A model generated the notes under the pieces. That model was given only the letters and a program-made list of their open reading frames with translations, made no database searches and was not told where the DNA came from. Below, piece by piece: positions 25,277-34,439 of a stretch of 64,000 nucleotides of DNA. The DNA is taken from assembly GCF_003287875.1 (NCBI RefSeq), contig NZ_QMKK01000054.1, forward strand, positions 496,001 to 560,000, in the 5' to 3' direction. Both the position numbers and the translations under genes were made by a program. The stretch is from Martinezella tropici (lineage in GTDB: Bacteria; Pseudomonadota; Alphaproteobacteria; Rhizobiales; Rhizobiaceae). Numbering within the stretch: the stretch's first letter is position 1; each line of letters starts with the position of its first letter.

Positions 25277-26785
25277 GTGAAGGCGCATGTGATCGTCCAC
25301 CGTGATTTCCGAATTGCCGACATCGATGATCGGCTCTACAGCTCTTTTCTGGAGCATCTGGGCCGGGCGATCTATGGCGGCATCTATGAGCCGGGCCATC
25401 CAACCGCCGACGAGCACGGTTTTCGCAAGGATGTGATTGAGCTCGTGCGCGAGCTCAACTCGCCCTATTGCCGCTATCCGGGCGGTAATTTCGTTTCAGC
25501 CTATAATTGGGAAGATGGCGTCGGGCCGCGATCCGAGCGCCCCGTGCGTCTCGATCTTGCCTGGCGGACGCGTGAGAGCAACCAGATCGGCGTCAATGAA
25601 TTCGTCGATTGGTGCAAAAAGGCCAATACCAAGCCGATGCTGGCAGTCAATCTCGGCTCGCGCGGTCTGGATGCGGCGAGAAACTTCCTCGAATATTGCA
25701 ATCATCCGGGCGGCACATACTGGTCGGATCTGCGGCGCAAGCACGGCTGGTCCGATCCGCACGGCGTGAAGCTCTGGTGCCTGGGCAATGAAATGGATGG
25801 TCCCTGGCAGGTCGGTCACAAGTCTGCCTATGAATATGGCCGCCTGGCCGACGAGACCGCCAAGGCCATGCGCGGTTTCGACAAATCTCTCGAACTGGTG
25901 GTCTGCGGCTCGTCGAATTCCGATATGAAGACCTATCCCGATTGGGAAGCGCAGGTTCTGGACGAGTGCTATGACAGCGCCGATCATATCTCGCTGCATA
26001 TGTATTTCGCCAATCGCGAAAAGAATACGCTGAACTATCTCGCCAAGGCCGAGAAGCTGGATCGCTATATCGTCACCATCGGCGGCGTCATCGACTATAT
26101 CAAAGCGAAGAAGCGGTCGAAGAAGACGATCGGCATTTCCTTCGACGAATGGAACGTCTGGTATCATTCCAACCAGCAGGACAAGGACATCCTCGCCCGC
26201 GATGAATGGCCGGATGCGCCGCACCTGCTGGAAGATGTCTATAATTTCGAAGACGTGCTGCAGGTCGGCGGCATTCTCAACACCTTCATTCGCCGCTCCG
26301 ACCGCGTGCGCATTGCCTGCATAGCGCAGCTCGTCAACGTCATCGCGCCAATCATGACGGAAGATGGCGGTCCCGCGTGGCGGCAAACTATCTATTATCC
26401 GCTCTATTTCGCCTCGAAATACGGTCGCGGTTATGCGCTGCGTCTCATCACTGACGGCCCGACCTATGACAGCGACGAGGCCGACGACGTGCCTTATCTC
26501 GACGTATCAGCCGTGCATGACGATCTCGGTAAGATGGTGACGCTGTTCGCGGTCAACCGTCATCCCGACAGCGCGCTCGATCTGGACACACGTCTTGAAG
26601 GCTTTGCCGGAGCCCGTGTCGTCGAGCAGCACGAAATGGTCCACAGCGATCTGCAGGCAACCAATACGGCAGCGCAGCCGAATGCCGTCGTCCCGACCAA
26701 CACGGGGGACGCCAAAATCGAGGATGGCCGGCTTCGTGCCACGTTGAAGCCTTTGTCTTACACGGTGATCCGGCTGGCCGTGTGA
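25277..26785 (+). CDS. abfA: GH51 alpha-N-arabinofuranosidase
   Basis: A 502-residue intracellular glycoside hydrolase of family 51 that releases terminal arabinofuranose from arabino- and arabinoxylo-oligosaccharides. The catalytic pair is visible: acid/base E172 in LWCLGNEMDGPWQ and nucleophile E291 in ISFDEWNVWYH. RYPGGNFVSAYNWEDGVGPR (about 67-86) contributes to the active site. The C-terminal ~130 residues form the usual beta-sandwich. There is no signal peptide, so substrates must be imported. It starts with GTG at 25277 behind a strong GGGAGGAAGG site. An Opp-type importer follows in the same direction and supplies the oligosaccharide. Confidence 0.93.
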   Translation: MKAHVIVHRDFRIADIDDRLYSSFLEHLGRAIYGGIYEPGHPTADEHGFRKDVIELVRELNSPYCRYPGGNFVSAYNWEDGVGPRSERPVRLDLAWRTRESNQIGVNEFVDWCKKANTKPMLAVNLGSRGLDAARNFLEYCNHPGGTYWSDLRRKHGWSDPHGVKLWCLGNEMDGPWQVGHKSAYEYGRLADETAKAMRGFDKSLELVVCGSSNSDMKTYPDWEAQVLDECYDSADHISLHMYFANREKNTLNYLAKAEKLDRYIVTIGGVIDYIKAKKRSKKTIGISFDEWNVWYHSNQQDKDILARDEWPDAPHLLEDVYNFEDVLQVGGILNTFIRRSDRVRIACIAQLVNVIAPIMTEDGGPAWRQTIYYPLYFASKYGRGYALRLITDGPTYDSDEADDVPYLDVSAVHDDLGKMVTLFAVNRHPDSALDLDTRLEGFAGARVVEQHEMVHSDLQATNTAAQPNAVVPTNTGDAKIEDGRLRATLKPLSYTVIRLAV

Positions 26786-26794
26786 CAGCCGGTA

Positions 26795-26816
26795 GCCGGA
26801 GCCGATCTGCTCCGGC
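26795..26816 (+). other. intercistronic hairpin
   Basis: GCCGGAGC (26795-26802), loop CGATCT, GCTCCGGC (26809-26816): a perfect 8-bp stem between the GH51 gene and the binding-protein gene. There is no T-run; it probably affects mRNA processing or stability within the operon. Confidence 0.5.
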
Positions 26817-26975
26817 GGAGAAAATGGCCGAACGGTCGCGAGGAGGCGGCCGACAGCCTGTTGCAGGCCTGGTTGCCGCGCAGCGTGCGCGGCCCACCGG
26901 GAAAAGGCGTGAACGTCGCGGCCCGTTTCCCATTGTTTGGGTAGGCCGCACAGTCGATAAGAATGGGAGGAGATG

Positions 26976-28877
26976 ATGCAACAGTGGAAGAAGCTTGCCT
27001 TCGGTGTCGCACTGGCCACGTTCGGCCTCGTCGCGGCAGCCAAGGCTCAGGACTATACCTCTTTGCCTCGCAAGGAGACCTTGATCGTCGAAAACCCCGA
27101 GGGAACGATTAAGAATCCGGGCTGGTTCAATATCTGGGTCAATGGCGGCGGCGGCGTTTCGACCGGCTTGCAGCAGCTGACCATGGATACGCTCTGGTAT
27201 ATCGATCCGGAAAAGGGCCTGGGCGGCTCCGCCTGGGACAATTCGCTCGCTGCCGACAAGCCGCAGTATAATGATGATTTCACCCAAATGACGGTGAAGC
27301 TGCGCAAGGGTATCTACTGGAGCGACGGCGTCGAGTTCACCGCCGATGACGTGGTTTACACCGTCAAGACGCAGATGGACCATCCCGGCATGGTCTGGAG
27401 TGCTGCCTTTTCGGTTCAGGTCGCCAGCGTCGAGGCAACGGATCCCTATACCGTCGTCTTCAAGCTGAAGAAGCCGAATTCACGCTTTCACGCCATCTTC
27501 ACCGTTCGCTGGAACGGCGCGTGGATCATGCCTAAGCATGTCTTCGAGAAGGTCGCCGATCCCGTTCGTTATGATAATGCCAATCCCGTCTCGCTCGGCG
27601 CCTATAAGCTGAAGGCCTACGATCCGCAGGGCAAATGGTACACCTGGGAGAAGCGTGACGATTGGCAGCGCACTTCGCTTGCCCGCTTTGGCGAGCCGGC
27701 TCCGAAATATGTGAGCTATGTCGATCCCGGTCCGCCGGATAAGCGCACCATCGCGCAAATCGAGCACAATCTGGATATCATTCACGACAACACGCCGGAA
27801 GGCATGTTCACGCTGAAGGAAAAGTCGAAGACCGTCGAAAGTTGGTTCCCCGGCTTCCCCTTCGCGCATCCGGATCCGACGCTGCCGGCTGTGATCTTCA
27901 ACAATCAGGATCCGCTGTTCCAGAATGCCGATGTGCGCTGGGCCTTGGCATTGCTCATCGATATCAAGGCCGTCGACATGGCGAGCTATCGTGGCGCCGC
28001 CACGCTTTCGGCGCTCGGCGTTCCGCCGACGGCGATTGCCATGACGGACTATCAGGCACCGATGCAGGATTGGCTGAAGAATTTCGAGATCGATACCGGC
28101 AAACGCAAGATCAAGCCCTACGATCCGACGGTCGGTCAGCAGATTGCCGATCTGCTGCGCAAGCAGCCGAAGTTCAAAGATCAGATTCCGACCGATCCGG
28201 CCGCCATCAGTGCTGCCTTCGGCTATGGCTGGTGGAAGCCCGATCCGCAGGCCGCTGCGGAGCTTTTGGAAAAGGCAGGCTTCAAGAAGGTGGGTGGCAA
28301 ATGGATGACGCCCGATGGGCAGCCCTTCAAGATCCGTCTGACGGTCGAAGGCGACACCCGCTCGGTCTTCACCCGCGCCGGGACCCTGATTGCCCAGCAA
28401 TGGGCGGCCTTCGGCATCGACTCCAAGGCTGCACCCACCACAAACCTCTGGCAAGTGGCACTGCAGCCCGGCAGCTATCAGGTTGCCATCGCCTGGAGCG
28501 TCGAGACCTGGGGCGGTGATCCGGATCTATCCTTCTTCCTCGACAGCTGGCATTCGCAGTTCGTTGCCAAGAAGGGCGAAAACCAGGCGCCGCGCAACTG
28601 GCAGCGCTGGTCCAATCCCGAGCTCGACAAGATCATCGAAAACATCCGCCGCATCAGCGCAGACGATCCGAAGGGTATCGAACTCGGCAAGGACTATCTG
28701 AAACTGGTCGCCCGTGAAATGCCGACCATTCCCCTGATGTCCTACAACGTCTTCACGTCGATGGATACGACCTACTGGAAGGGTTATCCGACGATAGCGG
28801 ATCCCTACACCGACCCCGTTCCGAATTGGGCGAACTCGCGGTTGATGATGGTGAAGCTCAAGCCGGCGCAGCCTTAA
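26976..28877 (+). CDS. Opp/Dpp-type ABC substrate-binding protein, probably for arabino-oligosaccharides
   Basis: A 633-residue family 5 solute-binding protein (SBP_bac_5), large like the oligosaccharide-binding members. The signal peptide is MQQWKKLAFGVALATFGLVA with cleavage after AKA, before QDYTSLPRKETLIVENPEG. LRKGIYWSDGVEFTADDVVY and TVVFKLKKPNSRFHAIFTVR are family landmarks. Of two adjacent ATGs (26973, 26976), the second is better spaced from GGGAGG. It sits between the arabinofuranosidase gene and the permease genes, so arabinosides are a more likely ligand than peptides. Confidence 0.87.
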   Translation: MQQWKKLAFGVALATFGLVAAAKAQDYTSLPRKETLIVENPEGTIKNPGWFNIWVNGGGGVSTGLQQLTMDTLWYIDPEKGLGGSAWDNSLAADKPQYNDDFTQMTVKLRKGIYWSDGVEFTADDVVYTVKTQMDHPGMVWSAAFSVQVASVEATDPYTVVFKLKKPNSRFHAIFTVRWNGAWIMPKHVFEKVADPVRYDNANPVSLGAYKLKAYDPQGKWYTWEKRDDWQRTSLARFGEPAPKYVSYVDPGPPDKRTIAQIEHNLDIIHDNTPEGMFTLKEKSKTVESWFPGFPFAHPDPTLPAVIFNNQDPLFQNADVRWALALLIDIKAVDMASYRGAATLSALGVPPTAIAMTDYQAPMQDWLKNFEIDTGKRKIKPYDPTVGQQIADLLRKQPKFKDQIPTDPAAISAAFGYGWWKPDPQAAAELLEKAGFKKVGGKWMTPDGQPFKIRLTVEGDTRSVFTRAGTLIAQQWAAFGIDSKAAPTTNLWQVALQPGSYQVAIAWSVETWGGDPDLSFFLDSWHSQFVAKKGENQAPRNWQRWSNPELDKIIENIRRISADDPKGIELGKDYLKLVAREMPTIPLMSYNVFTSMDTTYWKGYPTIADPYTDPVPNWANSRLMMVKLKPAQP

Positions 28878-28994
28878 TTCTCCCAACCCTGACGCGGCTG
28901 ATGCGCCGCGCCAGGCACCTGTCGCCGGGCGCGAAACGGGTCCGGCGATCTTTTCGATAAGAGATGAAATGCGAGCAGTAAGGAAAACGACGGA

Positions 28995-29999
28995 ATGACG
29001 TCTTATCCAGTTTTCGTATTGAAACGATTTGGCCAGTTTCTGCTCGTCGTCTTCCTCGGCATATCTGCGACGTTCTTCATCACGCATCTGACACCGATCG
29101 ATCCGGTCGAGGAAAGCATCGGCGCCATTCAGCAGATGGGGCAATCGGATCCCCGCGCCGTCGAACTGATGCGCGAGTCCCTGCGGGAACTCTACGGCAT
29201 CGGGGGCTCGATCTGGCAGCAATATCTGCATTTCTGGGCACGCCTTGCGACAGGCGATCTCGGACCGTCGCTCTCGGCATTTCCCACGCCGGTTTCCGCC
29301 ATCATTGCAAGGGCGCTGCCCTGGACAATCGGTTTGATGACGGTTTCGACAATCATCACATTTCTGATCGGCAATATGATCGGCGCGCTGGCGGGCTATT
29401 ATCGCAAGAATACGCTGCTGAAGGCGGTCAGTCTCGTTTTCATCGCCATGCAGCCGATACCCTATTACATCCTGGCCTTCGTCCTGATCATTCTCTTCGG
29501 CTATATCTGGCCGATCCTGCCGATCAACGGCGGTTACGAGATGAACACCAATCTGCAGCTGTCCTTTGCTTTGGTGCTCGATATTCTGCGCCACTCCATC
29601 CTGCCGGCGTTATCCCTGATCCTTGTCGGGACAGGCAGCTGGCTTATCGGCATGCGGGCGCTGGTCTCCAATATCATCACCGAGGATTATGTCGTGTTCG
29701 CCGAGCTCGGCGGCGTGCCGAAGCGTAGGATTTTGCGCTCCTACATCGCCCGCAACGCCATGGTGCCGCAGTTTACCGGCCTTGCCATGTCGCTCGGCGC
29801 CGTCTTCAACGGCACCGTCATCACCGAGATCGTCTTCGGTTATCCCGGTATCGGCAATCTTCTGATTTCGGCCGTCCATGCCGGCGATTACAGCCTTGTC
29901 CTGGGGCTTAGCGCTTTGTCGATTGTCGGCGTCGCCGCCGCGGTCTTCATCATCGACATATTGGGTCCGCTGATCGACCCGCGCATCAAGGTGGAGTAG
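28995..29999 (+). CDS. Opp-type ABC transporter permease (OppB/DppB-like)
   Basis: A 334-residue inner-membrane permease (BPD_transp_1). The N-terminal FVLKRFGQFLLVVFLGISAT followed by a long periplasmic stretch and LARLATGDLGPSL-type loop is the OppB layout. The coupling motif is the EAA loop FAELGGVPKRRILRSYIARN. About six membrane segments are visible. It is the first permease of the operon, 118 bases after the binding-protein gene, and forms a heterodimer with the next product. Confidence 0.9.
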   Translation: MTSYPVFVLKRFGQFLLVVFLGISATFFITHLTPIDPVEESIGAIQQMGQSDPRAVELMRESLRELYGIGGSIWQQYLHFWARLATGDLGPSLSAFPTPVSAIIARALPWTIGLMTVSTIITFLIGNMIGALAGYYRKNTLLKAVSLVFIAMQPIPYYILAFVLIILFGYIWPILPINGGYEMNTNLQLSFALVLDILRHSILPALSLILVGTGSWLIGMRALVSNIITEDYVVFAELGGVPKRRILRSYIARNAMVPQFTGLAMSLGAVFNGTVITEIVFGYPGIGNLLISAVHAGDYSLVLGLSALSIVGVAAAVFIIDILGPLIDPRIKVE

Positions 30000-30002
30000 G
30001 CC

Positions 30003-30860
30003 ATGCTGACGATCGTTCGCGACCTTGCTCGCCAGAATGCGGAATTCCTTTGCGGTCTGCTGCTGTTTGCCGTGATTGTCGGAATGGTGATCCTGTCTTA
30101 TTTTTCGCCTTACGGCTCTTCCGATCTTTATCTGCTGCCGCCCGACATGCCGCCGGATGGACAATACTGGCTGGGCACGACATCGCGCGGCCAGGATGTC
30201 TTCTGGCAGCTCGCTGTCGCACTTCGCAACACGCTTTATTTCGGCATCGGCGTTGCCTTTCTGTCCCGCATCATCTCGTTGGTCGTAGGGCTGGTGGCCG
30301 GCTACGCCGGCGGCACCGTCGATCGCGTGCTGATGGCGATCAATGACAGCATCATGGTCGTTCCTCAGTTTCCGCTGCTGGTCCTCTTCTATTTCGTGCT
30401 CAAGGACGAAATGACCTGGACGGTGCTGATCCTGGTCATGGCGTCGCTCGGCTGGTCTTATGACGCGCGCCTGATCCGTTCGGTGGCGATCAGCCTGAAA
30501 ACGCGACCCTTCACTACGCAAAGCGTCTATTCCGGCATGAGCATGCGCAAGATCCTCGTGGAGGAGCATCTGCCCTATGTGCTGCCGATCGTCTTCGCCA
30601 CGACGATGAACAACATGATCTGGTCGATCGGCATGGAGATCACGCTTGCGGTGCTGGGTTTCACTGACATCGAAACGCCGACCATGGGAATGATGATCTA
30701 TTGGGCCAATGCGCATTCGGCATTGATCGCCGGCACCTGGTGGTGGGTTGCGGCACCCGTCGCCGCCATCGTGGTGCTGTTCATGGCGCTCTTCCTGCTG
30801 TCGATGTCGATGAATGAATACAACGATCCGCGCAGTCGTTTGAACCGGATGGGAGGCTAG
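30003..30860 (+). CDS. Opp-type ABC transporter permease (OppC/DppC-like)
   Basis: A 285-residue inner-membrane permease. The early motif QYWLGTTSRGQDVFWQLAVA is the family LGTD-G-D landmark. FGIGVAFLSRIISLVVGLVA begins the core. In place of the usual EAA loop it has YSGMSMRKILVEEHLPYVLP, and a Gly-rich segment with LAVLGFTDIETPTMGMMIYW follows. It begins 3 bases after the previous stop and is followed 2 bases later by the ATPase gene, so the operon is tight. Confidence 0.9.
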   Translation: MLTIVRDLARQNAEFLCGLLLFAVIVGMVILSYFSPYGSSDLYLLPPDMPPDGQYWLGTTSRGQDVFWQLAVALRNTLYFGIGVAFLSRIISLVVGLVAGYAGGTVDRVLMAINDSIMVVPQFPLLVLFYFVLKDEMTWTVLILVMASLGWSYDARLIRSVAISLKTRPFTTQSVYSGMSMRKILVEEHLPYVLPIVFATTMNNMIWSIGMEITLAVLGFTDIETPTMGMMIYWANAHSALIAGTWWWVAAPVAAIVVLFMALFLLSMSMNEYNDPRSRLNRMGG

Positions 30861-30862
30861 GC

Positions 30863-31852
30863 ATGGAGGCTGTCGTCGAGGTCAATAACCTCAAGGCCTA
30901 TTATCGGGCCTTCCTCTACGGCGTCGATCGCGAAGTGCGTGCGGTGGATGATATCAGCCTGTCGATCGGCCGCGGTGAGATCTACGGCGTTGCGGGTGAA
31001 TCGAGCAGCGGCAAGACGACGTTGATCAAGACGATTGCGGGCGCGATCCGACCGCCGCTTCGTGTCGTCTCCGGTGCGGTCAAATTTCACTTCAATGGCG
31101 CAACGCAGGATATTTATGCGATGACGCCTGAGCAGCGGGCGGCGCTTCGCTGGCGGCATCTCTCCTATATCATGCAGGGATCGATGAACGTGCTCAATCC
31201 GGTGCGACGCATCCGGCACTCGTTCATCGATTTTGCCTTCCGTCATATGAAGGCCGATCGCGCCACCTTCTTCGACCGCGTCGGCGCCCATCTCCAGCGG
31301 CTGAAGCTCGATGCGAATCTTCTCGATGCCTATCCGCATGAATTGTCGGGCGGCATGCGCCAGCGCATGACGATCGCGCTTGCGACCATCCTGACGCCGG
31401 AATTCATCATTGCCGACGAGCCGACGACGGCGCTCGATGTTATCGTCCAGCGCGACGTGCTGCAGATGATCCGCGAAATACAGCGCGAGATGGGGTCCTC
31501 CTTCCTGTTCGTCACCCACGACATGGGCGTTCACGCCGCAGTCTCCGATCGCATCGGTATCGTCTATGCCGGCCGGTTGGTGGAGGAGGCACCGACGCGC
31601 AAGCTTTTCCACCTGCCGCTCCATCCCTATACGCAGCATCTGGTCGCAAGCCTGCCGCGGATCGGCGATGCCTCGACGCGGCCTTCCCTGGAAGGACGAC
31701 CACCCAATCTTGCCATGCCGCCGGAAGGATGCCGTTTTCATCCACGCTGTCCGAAGCGCATGGACATCTGCAGCCGCGAAGTGCCGCCCATGGTGGCGGT
31801 AGAGCCGGATCGACGCGTAGCCTGCTTCGCGGTGACGGGAGGAGGGCGATGA
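30863..31852 (+). CDS. Opp-type ABC transporter ATPase (OppD-like)
   Basis: A 329-residue ATPase. Walker A is GESSSGKTTLIKTIAG (Ser replaces the more common Gly), the signature [18 protein letters not shown] and Walker B FIIADEPTTALDV. The C-terminal oligopeptide extension has PEGCRFHPRCPKRMDICSRE with Cys residues, which in this family can hold an iron-sulfur cluster or zinc. It overlaps the next ATPase gene by 4 bases. Confidence 0.9.
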   Translation: MEAVVEVNNLKAYYRAFLYGVDREVRAVDDISLSIGRGEIYGVAGESSSGKTTLIKTIAGAIRPPLRVVSGAVKFHFNGATQDIYAMTPEQRAALRWRHLSYIMQGSMNVLNPVRRIRHSFIDFAFRHMKADRATFFDRVGAHLQRLKLDANLLDAYPHELSGGMRQRMTIALATILTPEFIIADEPTTALDVIVQRDVLQMIREIQREMGSSFLFVTHDMGVHAAVSDRIGIVYAGRLVEEAPTRKLFHLPLHPYTQHLVASLPRIGDASTRPSLEGRPPNLAMPPEGCRFHPRCPKRMDICSREVPPMVAVEPDRRVACFAVTGGGR

Positions 31853-32673
31853 GCGATCTTCTTTCACTCTCGCATGTCAGCAAGGTCTATCGTCAGGGCG
31901 GCATGCTCAGCCGGCGCCAGATCGTGGCGGTTCGCAATGTCAGTCTGAGCCTCGGAGAGGAGCCGGAAATCCTTTCGATCGTCGGCGAGTCAGGCTCCGG
32001 CAAATCCACCATTGCGTCGATGATCCTCGGCCAGACGGCGCCGACATCGGGCAGCCTGAATTTTCGCGGCAGACCGGTGGCCATTCATGGCCGGTCCGAG
32101 CGGCGCGCCTTCATGCGGGAGGTACAGCCGGTCCTTCAGAATCCGTTCGAAGCGTTCAACCCCCTCAAGAGGGTTGATCGATATCTTTTTGAAACGGCAA
32201 GGAATTTCGCGCCGACCGGCGTGAGGCCAAGTCGGGCGGATGTCGAGCGCATGGCCGACGAGGCGCTTGCCCATATCGGCTTGACGCTTGCCGAGGTGAA
32301 GGGGCGGTTTCCGCATGAGCTTTCGGGCGGCCAGCTGCAGCGAACCGCAATCGCCCGCGCGCTCATACCGCAGCCCCGTCTGCTGGTAGCCGACGAGCCG
32401 GTTTCGATGGTGGATGCTTCCCTGAGAATGGCGATCGTCAATCTCTTCGGCCAGCTGAAGAAGGAGCTGGGGCTATCGATCATCTACATCACCCATGATC
32501 TGGCGACTGCCTATTACATCAGCGATCGCATCATCATCATGAAGAAGGGCGAGATCGTCGAGCAGGGCGGTGCGCGTGCGGTTCTGGATAATCCGCAGCA
32601 TCCCTATTCGCGGGCTTTGAAGGAGGCTGTCCTCTCCACCACGCCCGAAGTCGAGCCGGTCTCGATCGCATGA
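31849..32673 (+). CDS. Opp-type ABC transporter ATPase (OppF-like)
   Basis: A 274-residue ATPase pairing with the OppD-like subunit. Walker A is GESGSGKSTIASMILG, the signature ELSGGQLQRTAIARALI and Walker B LLVADEPVSMVD, with the H-loop in IIYITHDLATAYYI. The start overlaps the previous stop (ATGA, behind GGAGGG). It lacks the long Cys-containing tail of its partner. It is the last gene of the arabinoside operon and converges on the Lrp-type gene 10 bases on. Confidence 0.9.
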   Translation: MSDLLSLSHVSKVYRQGGMLSRRQIVAVRNVSLSLGEEPEILSIVGESGSGKSTIASMILGQTAPTSGSLNFRGRPVAIHGRSERRAFMREVQPVLQNPFEAFNPLKRVDRYLFETARNFAPTGVRPSRADVERMADEALAHIGLTLAEVKGRFPHELSGGQLQRTAIARALIPQPRLLVADEPVSMVDASLRMAIVNLFGQLKKELGLSIIYITHDLATAYYISDRIIIMKKGEIVEQGGARAVLDNPQHPYSRALKEAVLSTTPEVEPVSIA

Positions 32674-32683
32674 TCGGTCACTT

Positions 32684-33115
32684 TCAACGCGAGATCCGCG
32701 TCGAAAGGATGATGGATGACAGGGTGCGTTCGACGCCGTCGATCGTGCCGATGCCGTCGATCAGCTGATCCAGCTCGGAGATCGACGGTGCTGCGATGAT
32801 AGCGATCAGATCGAACGTGCCGCTGACGGAATGAAGCGTCGTTACCTCGGGGATAGCATTCAGCGATGCGGTCACGGCTGATAATGCCTTCGGCGCGATC
32901 GTGATCAGTACATGCGCCCGAATGAGGCCCGATAGATAGGTTTCCGACAGCCGCACGCCATAGCCCGCAATCACGCCTTCTCGCTCCAGCCGCTCTAGCC
33001 TCGCCTGAACGGTGGTGCGCGACAGCGACAGCTTTTTGGCGAGAGTCGCGACAGGCATTCGGGCATTCTGGCCGAGCAAGGCGATCAGTTCGCGGTCCTT
33101 ATCGGTGACCTGCAT
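32684..33115 (-). CDS. Lrp/AsnC-family regulator, probable lysine-responsive
   Basis: A 143-residue DNA-binding protein. The helix-turn-helix spans about residues 5-55 (DKDRELIALLGQNARMPVAT, then LSRTTVQARLERLEREGVI). The RAM ligand domain follows (HVLITIAPKALSAVTASLNA, then TLHSVSGTFDLIAIIAAPSI). The ATG at 33115 has AGGAG 6 bases upstream; the longer frame to 33136 lacks support. It is divergent from the lysine 6-dehydrogenase-like gene, and two palindromes lie between them. By analogy with Lrp-type regulators of amino acid catabolism it probably senses lysine and activates that gene. Confidence 0.87.
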   Translation of the reverse strand: MQVTDKDRELIALLGQNARMPVATLAKKLSLSRTTVQARLERLEREGVIAGYGVRLSETYLSGLIRAHVLITIAPKALSAVTASLNAIPEVTTLHSVSGTFDLIAIIAAPSISELDQLIDGIGTIDGVERTLSSIILSTRISR

Positions 33116-33133
33116 GGCGACTCCTGCATTTTG

Positions 33134-33168
33134 CAAATTCTATTCGTCAATTTGTATAGATTTATACA
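33134..33168. promoter_or_regulatory. probable Lrp-type operators
   Basis: Two palindromes lie between the divergent Lrp and dehydrogenase genes. CAAATT-N9-AATTTG occupies 33134-33154 and TGTATA-N4-TATACA occupies 33153-33168. AT-rich dyads of this kind, often in pairs, are typical Lrp-family sites. Confidence 0.55.
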
Positions 33169-33253
33169 GCGAAATGCATTTTTCGTCGCTATGAATCGTT
33201 CAACTCCTACCTACACTTATAAAAACCTTATCAATGAAATGCAGGGGAGTCAT

Positions 33254-34357
33254 ATGAAAGACATAGTGGTCATCGGTGCGGGCAAGATCGGTGGGGCGAT
33301 CGCTCTGATGCTGGCGGAAACAGGCGATTACACGGTCGTTGTCGCCGACCGCAGCCAGGAACAGCTCGACAAGATCGACCGTCACCCCGCGATTTCCACC
33401 GCCGCCGTCGATATTGCCGACCGCGCCGGGCTCGTAGGCGTTCTGAAGGGCAAGTTCGCCGTTCTGTCGGCCGCCCCGTTCCATCTCACAGGTTTCGTCG
33501 CGGAAGCGGCACTTGAAGCCGGCGTTCATTATCTCGACCTCACCGAAGACGTGGCCACGACCAAGAAGGTCGAGGAACTGGCTCAGGGAGCAAATACCGC
33601 CTTTATCCCGCAATGCGGACTTGCGCCGGGCTTCATCTCGATCGTCGCCAATGATCTTACCAAGCATTTCGACAGCCTCGACAGCGTGCGCATGCGCGTC
33701 GGCGCGCTGCCGCAGTATCCCTCCAACGCTCTGAACTACAATCTGACCTGGAGCACGGACGGCCTCATCAACGAATATATCGAGCCCTGCGAAGCGATCG
33801 TCGAAGGCAAGCTCGTGACCGTGCCGGCCATGGAAGAGCGCGAGGAGTTCTCGCTCGACGGCGTCACCTACGAAGCCTTCAACACGTCTGGCGGCCTCGG
33901 CACGCTCGCCAAGACGCTGGCTGGCCGCGTGCGGACGATGAACTACCGCACCATCCGCTATCCCGGCCATCAGGCCATCATCAAGGCGCTGCTGAACGAC
34001 CTCAACCTCAAGAACCGCCGCGATGTGCTGAAGGATCTCTTCGAGAACGCGCTGCCGGCCACCATGCAGGACGTGGTCGTCGTTTTCGTCACCGTGTGCG
34101 GTTGGCGCGAGGGCCGCTACATGCAAGAAACCTATGCCAACAAGGTCTATGCAGGCATCGTTGCCGGCAAGAAGATGAGCGCCATCCAGATCACCACCGC
34201 AGCCGGCATTACGACCGTGCTTGATCTTCTCGCTCAGGGCAAGCTGCCCTCCAAGGGCTTCGTTTGCCAGGAAGAAATCGATCTCGGCGATTTCCTCGCC
34301 AATCGCTTCGGACAGGTTTACAGCCTCGAGAAGATCAGGATGAAAGAAGCCGTCTAA
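33254..34357 (+). CDS. L-lysine 6-dehydrogenase / saccharopine dehydrogenase family
   Basis: A 367-residue NAD(P)-dependent enzyme of the saccharopine dehydrogenase family. The nucleotide-binding motif is IVVIGAGKIGGAIALMLAET, with Asp at the end of strand 2 (VVVADRSQ). FIPQCGLAPGFISIVANDL and RTMNYRTIRYPGHQAIIKAL are family motifs. Its length fits the lysine 6-dehydrogenase (EC 1.4.1.18) described from Agrobacterium, which converts L-lysine to 2-aminoadipate 6-semialdehyde. The ATG at 33254 has AGGGGAG upstream; the open frame before it crosses the promoter. The neighbouring antiquitin-type dehydrogenase acts on exactly that product, which favours a lysine role. True saccharopine dehydrogenase activity is the alternative. 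Confidence 0.8.
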   Translation: MKDIVVIGAGKIGGAIALMLAETGDYTVVVADRSQEQLDKIDRHPAISTAAVDIADRAGLVGVLKGKFAVLSAAPFHLTGFVAEAALEAGVHYLDLTEDVATTKKVEELAQGANTAFIPQCGLAPGFISIVANDLTKHFDSLDSVRMRVGALPQYPSNALNYNLTWSTDGLINEYIEPCEAIVEGKLVTVPAMEEREEFSLDGVTYEAFNTSGGLGTLAKTLAGRVRTMNYRTIRYPGHQAIIKALLNDLNLKNRRDVLKDLFENALPATMQDVVVVFVTVCGWREGRYMQETYANKVYAGIVAGKKMSAIQITTAAGITTVLDLLAQGKLPSKGFVCQEEIDLGDFLANRFGQVYSLEKIRMKEAV

Positions 34358-34384
34358 GCGGCTATTCCTATTGCTGTTTTGAAA

Positions 34385-34406
34385 TGTGGCGCCTTCGGGC
34401 GCCACA
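34385..34406. terminator. UUCG-loop terminator between convergent genes
   Basis: TGTGGCGCC (34385-34393), loop TTCG, GGCGCCACA (34398-34406): a perfect 9-bp stem with a stable tetraloop, followed by TGTGTTTGG. It separates the dehydrogenase gene from the converging FAD/Fe-S gene. Confidence 0.75.
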
Positions 34407-34439
34407 TGTGTTTGGCCCTTGGAAACGGCGCTGCAGAGA

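Noticed and set aside
33200-34405. 401-codon open frame on the minus strand
   Set aside because: Antisense to the lysine 6-dehydrogenase-like gene, whose motifs are clear; the shadow frame shows no domain.
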